Translations under genes and position numbers: made by a program | In this document: piece after piece, positions 58,001 to 64,000 of the stretch | Position numbering within the stretch: the first letter of the stretch is position 1 | Layout of the letters: each line of letters begins with the position of its first letter | Source of the DNA: Paenalicyclobacillus ferrooxydans | GTDB lineage: Bacteria > Bacillota > Bacilli > Alicyclobacillales > Alicyclobacillaceae | Reading direction: 5' to 3' | Assembly (NCBI RefSeq): GCF_001399675.1 | Contig: NZ_LJCO01000008.1 | Coordinates: 358,141-422,140, forward strand | Length of the DNA: 64,000 nucleotides | The notes under the pieces: model-generated | What the model saw: only the letters and a program-made list of their open reading frames with translations | The model's database searches: none | What the model was told of the DNA's origin: nothing

Positions 58001-59626
58001 CTAAATCACAAATGAAAATTCTTCGAGTAGGGTTACCGTGGGTGTTCCTTCGCCTCCACCATTAAAAAACCTGTCTCCGACCGGAGATGGGTTTTTGCCT
58101 GTTGTAGAGCCATTTTTTCCTTCAAAAAACTTGTACGTAACCTCTGCTTCAAAGTCGTCGATGGACTTGGAGGGGAGGATGACAATCCTATCTACAAATT
58201 CCTGAACGACTTGTTTTTGCTCTTCTTCATTGAGCGAGAACAGTGCATTTTTCTTTGATGTCAAAACCTCAAGAATGAGCTCTTCATTTATGTCGAGTGT
58301 GGTTGCCATCATACTGATTCGTTCTAGCTCTGACTCTAATACCTTTTTCCGATTTGTGGCCTCTCGGATTCGTTGACTGATGAGGTCCTTTACTACATCG
58401 CCCTCTCCAAGTGCATCAACCCAATTTTCAAGCTTGCGGTTTATTTCGTTAAGTTCATTTCGGATGGGTTGCAAATCTAGGCCATCGCTTTCTCGTTCCT
58501 TCTGGTACAATTCTTTCACTTTGACAACAATGTTCTTTATCGCGTCCTCGCTGAAAACATTGGCGACGAGGTTTTGAATGATCGATTCTTCAATCGTTGA
58601 TTTACGGAGGTTTGTGTTTCCGCACCGGCCTCCACATTTATAGAATTTCAAAATCGTTCCTTGGCTGCTCTTTGAGTTTCGATAAGACTCACCTCGGTAC
58701 AACATCCCGCATTGACCACAGACAATTTTGCCTGCAAGGAGATATACTTGCTTCGCCTTCAATCGACCGGGCTTCAACTTACGCGTTTCCATCAACTCAT
58801 TTACTTTTTCGAAAAGCTCTACGGGGATAATTGCTGGTACCGCGCCAGGGACTTGAATTTGCTCCTCTTCTGGCTTATACCGATGATTGTTTCTCCGACC
58901 ATCTTCATCTTTTGAGGACTTAATGTCCCACGTGTAAATTCCAATGTATTTTTTATTTCTTGCCCAACCGTCAAAGCTGTTCCGCGTAAATCGGCGGCCG
59001 GTTTGTGTACGATAACCAAGCTCATTTAACGTATCGGCAATTGCGGTTGTAGAGCGACCTTCAGCTACACCTTGAAAGTAGATGAGTACGGCCTTAGCTG
59101 CCTGCGCGTCTACTTCGAGTTTCAATGTCTCTGGATTTATTCTGTATCCATAAGGAGGTCGCCCACCAGCATGAATTGCTTTTGAGGCGTTTTGCAGCAT
59201 TCCCTTGCGCGACTCTCGCGCTAAATTTTTACTGTAATACTCGGCCATGCCTTCGAGGACAGATTCGAGAATAATCGATTCGGGCGAATTATCCAGATGC
59301 TCTAGGACGCTTTCTAACCGCACACCGTTTTTCCTGAGTTGTCGCTTGTAATAAGCACTGTCGTATCTATCTCGCGCAAAGCGGTCCAGTTTGTGGACCA
59401 ATACAACATCAAATAAATCCTTTTCACTGTCAGCAATCATCCGTTGGAAGTTAGGACGGTTGTCTGTGGTCGCACTGCGTGCTTCATCGGGATAACTACC
59501 AACCAGGGTGTAGCCTTTACGGTCGCAATATTCCTGGATAGCTTGCATTTGTGCGTCGATGGATTCTTCACGCTGGTTGTCTGAGCTATAACGTGGGTAA
59601 GCGACTGCACGTAATGTCTTTTTCAC
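58001..59626 (-). CDS. Large serine recombinase/integrase
   Basis: Site-specific recombinase of 541 residues. Catalytic serine in AYPRYSSDNQREESIDAQ (S14), KLDRFARD arginine motif, a recombinase domain GGRPPYGYRINPET and DTLNELGYRTQTGR, a zinc ribbon (VCGQCGMLYRGESYR, then CGGRCGN) and a long coiled coil (about residues 395-470). GTG at 59626 follows GGGGTG. It would integrate or excise the element between attP and attB; direction could be set by the RDF-like protein at 22690. Confidence 0.93.
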   Translation of the reverse strand: MKKTLRAVAYPRYSSDNQREESIDAQMQAIQEYCDRKGYTLVGSYPDEARSATTDNRPNFQRMIADSEKDLFDVVLVHKLDRFARDRYDSAYYKRQLRKNGVRLESVLEHLDNSPESIILESVLEGMAEYYSKNLARESRKGMLQNASKAIHAGGRPPYGYRINPETLKLEVDAQAAKAVLIYFQGVAEGRSTTAIADTLNELGYRTQTGRRFTRNSFDGWARNKKYIGIYTWDIKSSKDEDGRRNNHRYKPEEEQIQVPGAVPAIIPVELFEKVNELMETRKLKPGRLKAKQVYLLAGKIVCGQCGMLYRGESYRNSKSSQGTILKFYKCGGRCGNTNLRKSTIEESIIQNLVANVFSEDAIKNIVVKVKELYQKERESDGLDLQPIRNELNEINRKLENWVDALGEGDVVKDLISQRIREATNRKKVLESELERISMMATTLDINEELILEVLTSKKNALFSLNEEEQKQVVQEFVDRIVILPSKSIDDFEAEVTYKFFEGKNGSTTGKNPSPVGDRFFNGGGEGTPTVTLLEEFSFVI

Positions 59627-59652
59627 GATAATCACCCCATGTATGAATTTGA

Positions 59653-60333
59653 TTATAGGGGCCAAACAGTTTTCCGCTTGCGGAGGCCTAAAATTTCACC
59701 GTTGTAGATTACATATTCAAGCGTCTCGTCAAGCGGGTGCCGATACGAGTAATCGTAGTCTTCTGTACATTCCCGAATCATATCGCCTGAATGCCCTGTC
59801 CAAGCTGATAGACCATATACATCCTGAGTCAACAGCATTAGACGTGCGTCCATAAATGGTAAGGGAACATTAAACGCGTCGGCGAGATGAACCACTTGGG
59901 ATTGCCACGAACAATCTTCAACCATGTGTTGGGCAATCAAATAAGTTGGTGCTAGTGCGTACATGGCAAAATAATTCGCCTGGCGTTCTTGTCGCTTTCG
60001 TTCATCCGAGCACATCACCTCCTGGTCCCCTGTATGCAATAATACGTGTCCAAACTCATGAGCTAATTCTACCCGTTGCTGTGAATGTGGAAGCCGATTA
60101 TCAACAATAATCGTGTACATGTCGTCAATCATTGCAAAATGGGTACTTTCGACCGGCTCATGATGCACCCAGATACCTGCTTCCTTTGCAAATGATTCAA
60201 TGTCGATTTCGCTTGGTGATTGAATGTTACGTCGTCTGTAGCAGTGCAAAATTCTCCATTCCAATTTAGATGGTTGATAATTCTCTATAATCGTACACAC
60301 CCTTGTATTCGTCCCCATTCTTGCTGTTTTCAT
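59653..60333 (-). CDS. immA: ImmA/IrrE-type zinc metallopeptidase
   Basis: Encodes 226 residues. RVELAHEFGHVLLH is the HExxH zinc motif; QERQANYFAMYALAPT supplies the downstream Glu. ImmA proteins of Gram-positive mobile elements cut the ImmR-type repressor after DNA damage. The repressor gene lies immediately upstream (60383), so this pair probably controls excision. ATG 60333 after GGAAGGA. Confidence 0.88.
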   Translation of the reverse strand: MKTARMGTNTRVCTIIENYQPSKLEWRILHCYRRRNIQSPSEIDIESFAKEAGIWVHHEPVESTHFAMIDDMYTIIVDNRLPHSQQRVELAHEFGHVLLHTGDQEVMCSDERKRQERQANYFAMYALAPTYLIAQHMVEDCSWQSQVVHLADAFNVPLPFMDARLMLLTQDVYGLSAWTGHSGDMIRECTEDYDYSYRHPLDETLEYVIYNGEILGLRKRKTVWPL

Positions 60334-60382
60334 GGTGGTGTCCTTCCTAGAATGAGGGGGAAACCCGTAAATCGTCTTTATA

Positions 60383-60772
60383 TCATTCTCCTTGTTTCTG
60401 TCCGGGTTTTCTTCCCTTTTCCAGTTCATAAATAAGTCGTAGCCCGCGCATCATCTCTTTTTTTCGGGTAGATGGACTTTTACTGAAATCATAAAAAAAG
60501 GTTCCGGTTAAATGATTTTTGACCCATGTTAAAAACTCACGTTCCTCCGGTGGTAGTGCCGGAAGGTCATCCCCACTTTTCCCCGTCAATAACCAATCTA
60601 ACGAAACCTCATACATCTCCGCTAATCGAATTAAGGTCTTCGTATCGGGTTCCCGATACTCGGTTTCGTAACCTGTGTACGTTGAACGAGCAATTCCCAA
60701 TTCATCTGCGACTTGTTGAGTGGTGAGTTGTTTTGTAGCCCTGGCCTGTGTCAATCTTTCGCCAAGTGTCAC
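60383..60772 (-). CDS. ImmR/cI-like XRE repressor
   Basis: Encodes about 129 residues. HTH: LGERLTQARATKQLTTQQVA, then DELGIARSTYTGYETEYREP, with a helical C-terminal part. GTG at 60772 follows GGAGGTGG. It should repress its own and the divergent promoter at 60846, and be removed by the ImmA peptidase. Confidence 0.85.
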   Translation of the reverse strand: MTLGERLTQARATKQLTTQQVADELGIARSTYTGYETEYREPDTKTLIRLAEMYEVSLDWLLTGKSGDDLPALPPEEREFLTWVKNHLTGTFFYDFSKSPSTRKKEMMRGLRLIYELEKGRKPGQKQGE

Positions 60773-60845
60773 CGAGGTTCCACCTCCAATCTTTTTGTGC
60801 AACGAGTAGTGTCGAAAAAAGTCGTCGCTGATAGCGTCATTATAC

Positions 60846-60907
60846 TTGACCATAGTCTCGTATCGCAACTATGATTTATCTATCAAAATGAATGTCGCGT
60901 TTCGCGA
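60846..60907 (+). promoter_or_regulatory. Divergent control region with promoter and operator repeats
   Basis: TTGACC (60846-60851), 18-base spacer, TATGAT (60870-60875). TCTCGTATCGCAAC (60856-60869) sits in the spacer; GTCGCGTTTCGCGA is at 60894-60907; a third related copy, GTTGCAATACGCGA, is at 61127-61140, in inverted orientation to the first (12 of 14 match). Confidence 0.7.
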
Positions 60908-60923
60908 TAGAGGAGGTAGAGCC

Positions 60924-61118
60924 ATGGATAGACAACCACGTACGTGGTTAATTCGTTTACGTCATCAGCGGCGTATGTCCCAGCAGCAAATTGCTATGCG
61001 GGCTAGGATTTCTCGCAATTATTTATCTGAAATTGAGTGTGGTGTTAAAAATCCAAGTGTGGATGTTTCGAAGCGCATCGCCCAAGTAGTGGGGTGCGAA
61101 TGGATGCAATTTTTTTAA
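60924..61118 (+). CDS. Small XRE-family regulator (Cro-like)
   Basis: Encodes 64 residues: LIRLRHQRRMSQQQIAMRAR, ISRNYLSEIECGVKNPSVDV. Pure HTH protein. GAGGAGG lies before the ATG. Divergent from the ImmR-like gene, a typical cI/cro layout. Confidence 0.85.
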   Translation: MDRQPRTWLIRLRHQRRMSQQQIAMRARISRNYLSEIECGVKNPSVDVSKRIAQVVGCEWMQFF

Positions 61119-61165
61119 CCATCAATGTTGCAATACGCGACTTAGAATTTTAGGAGTGTGTGTAA

Positions 61166-61324
61166 ATGAGTTTGAGACGGAAACCGTCTAATGGACCAGA
61201 AAAAGTGGTGATTCGCGTCAATCGTGTTCCTCATCCTCACCCAGATGCTGCAGAGGATTTAATCGCACGATTGGTGGTCAGGGATCTCGTATCAAGGCGA
61301 GGTATATCAGAAGGGATGCTCTAA
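61166..61324 (+). CDS. Small hypothetical protein, 52 residues
   Basis: Starts MSLRRKPSNGPEKVVIRVNR, ends RRGISEGML. TAGGAG lies 10 bases upstream. Sits between the cro-like and initiator genes and downstream of the third operator copy. Confidence 0.6.
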   Translation: MSLRRKPSNGPEKVVIRVNRVPHPHPDAAEDLIARLVVRDLVSRRGISEGML

Positions 61325-61375
61325 AACATCCCATCGTAAGAACGATTGAGTTTGGAGCAGAATTGGGGTTTTCAC

Positions 61376-62473
61376 ATGAACATTCCAAATGAGCTAAAAA
61401 GGATTGTGATCAAGGAAGAGTTGGTGAGGCTCACTGGCGACCTATATAGAGCCATTATTTTGAATCAATTCATTTATTGGAGTCAACGTGTGCGAGATGT
61501 TGACCGATTTATTGCTGAGGAACAGAAGCGTATGGAACATGAAGCTGCCGAAATAAACATGAAGCCGACCAACGGATGGGTTTATAAAACAGCAGATGAA
61601 TTGCTGGAAGAAACGATGATGGGAATTTCGAGGCAATCCATAAATCGATATCTCAACGCTCTGGTTGAACAAGGATACTTATTGTGCCGGAACAATCCTG
61701 AACATAAATGGGATCGAACCAAGCAGTACCGAGTTGACTTTGTAAAGGTTCGTCAGGAGCTAGCTGCACTTGGATATACACTGGATGGCTATGCAATGCT
61801 CAAAATGAGCAATGCAATGCTCGGTCAGAGCGATGGAAAGCTTAGTTTGAGCAATGGGAAGCTCAATATGAGCAATGGAGTGCCCAATGAGAGCGATCGA
61901 GCGCCTACAATGAGCGATCGAATGTTGTCGGATGAGCAAGCAATACCAGAGATTACTACAGATCATATTGTTGATAGTGATAAAGCTGTTACATCGGTTA
62001 GGTCCGAAGACGGTTTGAACAGCACTGATGACGAACTTATGGACGCATCCATGCATTTTGTAGCCAGTGCTCTACAAGACGTTGATGAGTCGGCAGCTTC
62101 TCCTGATCCGTACGAGGCTATAGAGCTTCGTATGAGAAATCATGTGAATTACCCATACACATCGAAGCAGAGAGATTACGAAGCTTTGAATGAGTTGCTT
62201 GCACACCAGGTTCCCCTTCACTTCATCCTAGATGGAATTGACTTTACTTTTGCCCAGTATCCGACGAAAAGGATTAACAGCTTCGCGTACTGTGCAGAGG
62301 TTATTAAACAGCGATGGGGCGCAGAGACAGCCAAACGGATTTGGGCGCAAGACGACTTCAACAAAGGATATGTTCCTTTTGAGAGACCTTCCCCAAGACA
62401 GGTGAGACGTTCTGAAAAACCAGCGAAGGATCCGCGATACAAAGCGTTTTATGATCTGTTTCCAGACAGCTGA
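61376..62473 (+). CDS. Replication initiator-like protein with in-gene iterons
   Basis: Encodes 365 residues. N-terminal winged-helix part (LVRLTGDLYRAIILNQFIYW, DELLEETMMGISRQSINRYL) like DnaD/RepA-type initiators of Bacillota plasmids and phages. A variable linker (about 144-190) is encoded by 21-bp tandem repeats. The C-terminal part (YTSKQRDYEALNELLAHQVP, then FILDGIDFTFAQYP, INSFAYCAEVIKQRW) resembles a DnaD-like tail. In RepA_N plasmids such as pSK41, the origin lies within the rep gene, so this is a strong candidate for the element's initiator. Confidence 0.75.
   Translation: MNIPNELKRIVIKEELVRLTGDLYRAIILNQFIYWSQRVRDVDRFIAEEQKRMEHEAAEINMKPTNGWVYKTADELLEETMMGISRQSINRYLNALVEQGYLLCRNNPEHKWDRTKQYRVDFVKVRQELAALGYTLDGYAMLKMSNAMLGQSDGKLSLSNGKLNMSNGVPNESDRAPTMSDRMLSDEQAIPEITTDHIVDSDKAVTSVRSEDGLNSTDDELMDASMHFVASALQDVDESAASPDPYEAIELRMRNHVNYPYTSKQRDYEALNELLAHQVPLHFILDGIDFTFAQYPTKRINSFAYCAEVIKQRWGAETAKRIWAQDDFNKGYVPFERPSPRQVRRSEKPAKDPRYKAFYDLFPDS
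61807..61932 (+). repeat. Six 21-bp tandem iterons inside the initiator gene, candidate origin
   Basis: Units begin at 61807, 61828, 61849, 61870, 61891 and 61912, each starting GAGC(A/G)AT; partial units flank them. Units 1 and 3 contain an inner dyad GAGC...GCTC. The spacing is exactly 21 bases, two helical turns, and keeps the reading frame. Confidence 0.8.
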
Positions 62474-62515
62474 AAAGAAGCTTACAAACCAACCTGCGGA
62501 TAGAGGTGAGGAATC

Positions 62516-63193
62516 ATGCAGATAGAGTATTACAAATACACGGTCGTCAATTTGAATGACCAGAGAGAATTGACTGCAGCGGCTCCGCCGGAAATGTTTG
62601 CTGAAGAAGTTGGTGCTCTTCTAGAAATCATTGGACAAGGACCAACGAATATTGTGATTTATTCGCATCGGGACGGAGGGTTATACCGCCCGAAAACCAA
62701 TGCTGATCTATCCATTACGGACAACGTGTTTTTCAGATTGGATGGTTCCAATTTTGAGCCGAGACCGACGATGTCTGCGGCAGAAAGCTTAGAACTCGGG
62801 CAACGCATTGCTTCTGCATATGTCGTGATCCGAAAGAAATTTGTATATCTTAAGATGAAAAAATGGGGCTCCGTGAAACCAGAAACACAGCAAGAGTTGA
62901 ACGAACTATCGCATAAATTGAACATTGTTGAAAACGCAATTGCGGGCACTGGTGAAATGGAGGCTGTTTTTGATTTGTGGCTTCGTAAGCAATTTAGTCC
63001 AGAGAAATGTGCGATGGAGTTACATATGGGGAAATCGACCTGGTACCGGCGTTGCCGAGCTGTGGCCCGGCACATCGCCTATCACTTAACAGATCGGTTA
63101 TCCCCAAGCGCTCTACGTGAGCTGCTTCAGGACGCCGGTAAAATGGAAGATTGGATGTCCCTATTTGAATACCTTGACGCGACAAACACATAA
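62516..63193 (+). CDS. Hypothetical protein with C-terminal helix-turn-helix-like part
   Basis: Encodes 225 residues. The N-terminal half is mixed (YTVVNLNDQRELTAAAPPEM); the C-terminal half is helical, with KQFSPEKCAMELHMGKSTWY and RRCRAVARHIAYHLTDR resembling an HTH of phage ArpU-like late regulators. AGAGGTGAGG lies before the ATG. Not securely assigned. Confidence 0.6.
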   Translation: MQIEYYKYTVVNLNDQRELTAAAPPEMFAEEVGALLEIIGQGPTNIVIYSHRDGGLYRPKTNADLSITDNVFFRLDGSNFEPRPTMSAAESLELGQRIASAYVVIRKKFVYLKMKKWGSVKPETQQELNELSHKLNIVENAIAGTGEMEAVFDLWLRKQFSPEKCAMELHMGKSTWYRRCRAVARHIAYHLTDRLSPSALRELLQDAGKMEDWMSLFEYLDATNT

Positions 63194-63216
63194 GCCGTTT
63201 CTTGTTATTCGATGTT

Positions 63217-63768
63217 TTAGGTCGAAGACAAGGGCACATCTTGAGGTGGTTGTGATTCGCTAATCAATCGAATGGCGCTCTCAACCACCTCTTCATATGA
63301 AATTTGGTACTCGTCTGCAAGTCGGACGATGACGTCAAGTATTGAAGAAGAAATCATCCACTGCACGGGTTCTACCAATTGGTATTGACCGTCTCGTACT
63401 TCGATAGGATATTCTGTTTCTCCTACAACAACCTTGTTTCCAGTTAGATAAATCGCCATCACGCGATTCGCGACAAGAAATTCAATCGGAAGACACACGC
63501 CAAAGTGTTCGAAAAGATCGACTAACGTTCGAGAAGCGTGGCCAATATAGTCGGTTCGAAACGTGTGAAAATGGTATATCGCCTGTGCAGTCGAGACTGT
63601 AACCTGCGTTTCACCTGATTCTTCGACCGCGACTTCGATCATTTCGGCTTGCTCCATTACTGACCTGGCAAAGGTTAACTCCTCATCGTTTGTCGTGAAG
63701 TTGCTGAAAATGTGCTGGATTCGGTCAATGTACTGGATGTATACTCCCGCTTGGTGACTCAATTCCAA
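63217..63768 (-). CDS. Hypothetical protein, 183 residues
   Basis: TTG start 7 bases after GGGGAGG. Acidic, soluble (EEVVESAIRLISESQPPQ at the C terminus; VVVGETEYPIEVRDGQYQLV in the middle). Convergent with the upstream gene. No family recognised. Nothing was seen in the remaining 232 bases to the window end. Confidence 0.6.
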   Translation of the reverse strand: MELSHQAGVYIQYIDRIQHIFSNFTTNDEELTFARSVMEQAEMIEVAVEESGETQVTVSTAQAIYHFHTFRTDYIGHASRTLVDLFEHFGVCLPIEFLVANRVMAIYLTGNKVVVGETEYPIEVRDGQYQLVEPVQWMISSSILDVIVRLADEYQISYEEVVESAIRLISESQPPQDVPLSST

Positions 63769-64000
63769 AGTAATTCCTCCCCACTCATTTCATCCATCGA
63801 AGCATAGCAAATCGTGATACGAACTTGGCACCACGTAAGTGCCATTTCGCGGTACGGTCAAAACGGACGCAACGTACCTTGTCCAGATGTCCGAGAAAGA
63901 AGAGTGATAGGAGTGGCAGGTTCGTCGAATAACGCGCTCACGCCATTGAATCTCAACCAGACCATGAAAGGTTTAGGGTTTCGACCTGTTGACCCTTTTG

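Noticed and set aside
61807..61932. Possible CRISPR array
   Set aside because: Units are contiguous 21-mers without spacers and lie within an open frame; they fit iterons, not CRISPR.
63964..64000. Possible gene start at the right edge
   Set aside because: ATG followed by 12 open codons, but no binding site; too short to support.

Overview
The window looks like part of a large plasmid, or an integrated plasmid-like element, of a spore-forming member of the Bacillota. Alicyclobacillaceae-type relatives are the best guess. Evidence for this: Gram-positive ribosome binding sites (GGAGG) in front of almost every gene, two sporulenol-synthase (SqhC) type triterpene cyclases, several tiny YjcZ-like sporulation membrane proteins, and an extrachromosomal DNA-processing gene set (sliding clamp, SSB, CHC2 zinc-finger protein, Rad50-like ATPase, SNF2 helicase, VirD4-like coupling protein, serine integrase, recombination directionality factor and an initiator gene containing iterons). 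No rRNA, tRNA or CRISPR array was seen.

Layout. 0-6 kb: a UvrD-type helicase entering from the left, a YdjM-like membrane hydrolase, a VirD4/TraG coupling protein and an S1-domain protein. 6.3-10.2 kb: a defence block with a Pycsar-type pair (nucleotide cyclase plus DUF5706 membrane effector) facing a PaeR7I/XhoI-type restriction-modification pair. 10.4-15.1 kb: a GAF-GGDEF diguanylate cyclase behind a structured leader, small membrane and secreted proteins, a polysaccharide deacetylase and two tiny YjcZ-like genes. 15.4-17.9 kb: a broken TerC-like gene, the first SqhC-like cyclase and a 91-aa partner. 18-20.5 kb: an ArsR-like regulator and a frameshifted MFS exporter, flanked by decayed direct repeats. 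20.5-21.9 kb: non-coding DNA with a promoter and repeats.

21.9-39.5 kb: one long rightward block of plasmid DNA metabolism (CHC2 protein, RDF, SSB, Rad50-like, LysM, DnaN, ArdC/ImmA-like, RadC-JAB, DNA methylase, SNF2). Several of its gaps carry hairpins that involve the Shine-Dalgarno sequence. The block ends in a PRTRC-like ubiquitin-type cassette: an E2-like protein, a fusion of a ubiquitin-like domain to a JAB peptidase, and a ThiF/E1-like protein. 39.5-41.1 kb: an Rpn nuclease gene with a strong internal start, a standalone copy of its C-terminal domain, and a broken Mrr-like nuclease. 41-46 kb: a TetR-TehA operon with a clear operator, frameshifted MaoC and DUF7002-like genes, small genes and an SGNH hydrolase. 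46.8-50.9 kb: a second spore-envelope-like module (Gly-rich and tiny membrane proteins, second SqhC-like cyclase, second 91-aa partner). 51-57.1 kb: a frameshifted DUF4396 gene, a mercury-resistance operon (MerT-like, ArsR-type regulator, redoxin, CcdA-like, MerA) and a decayed IS3 element. 57.2-64 kb: a decayed NlpC/P60 gene, a large serine integrase, ImmA peptidase, divergent XRE regulators and the initiator gene with 21-bp iterons inside its coding sequence.

How it works together (inference): the element appears to replicate from the in-gene iterons, load its own clamp and SSB, move with the integrase/RDF pair and the coupling protein, and carry defence (Pycsar, restriction-modification, Rpn), mercury resistance and two spore-lipid modules as cargo. 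At least eight genes are frameshifted or truncated, mostly in the cargo zones, while the replication block is intact. Coordinates of frameshifts and hairpins were read by eye.
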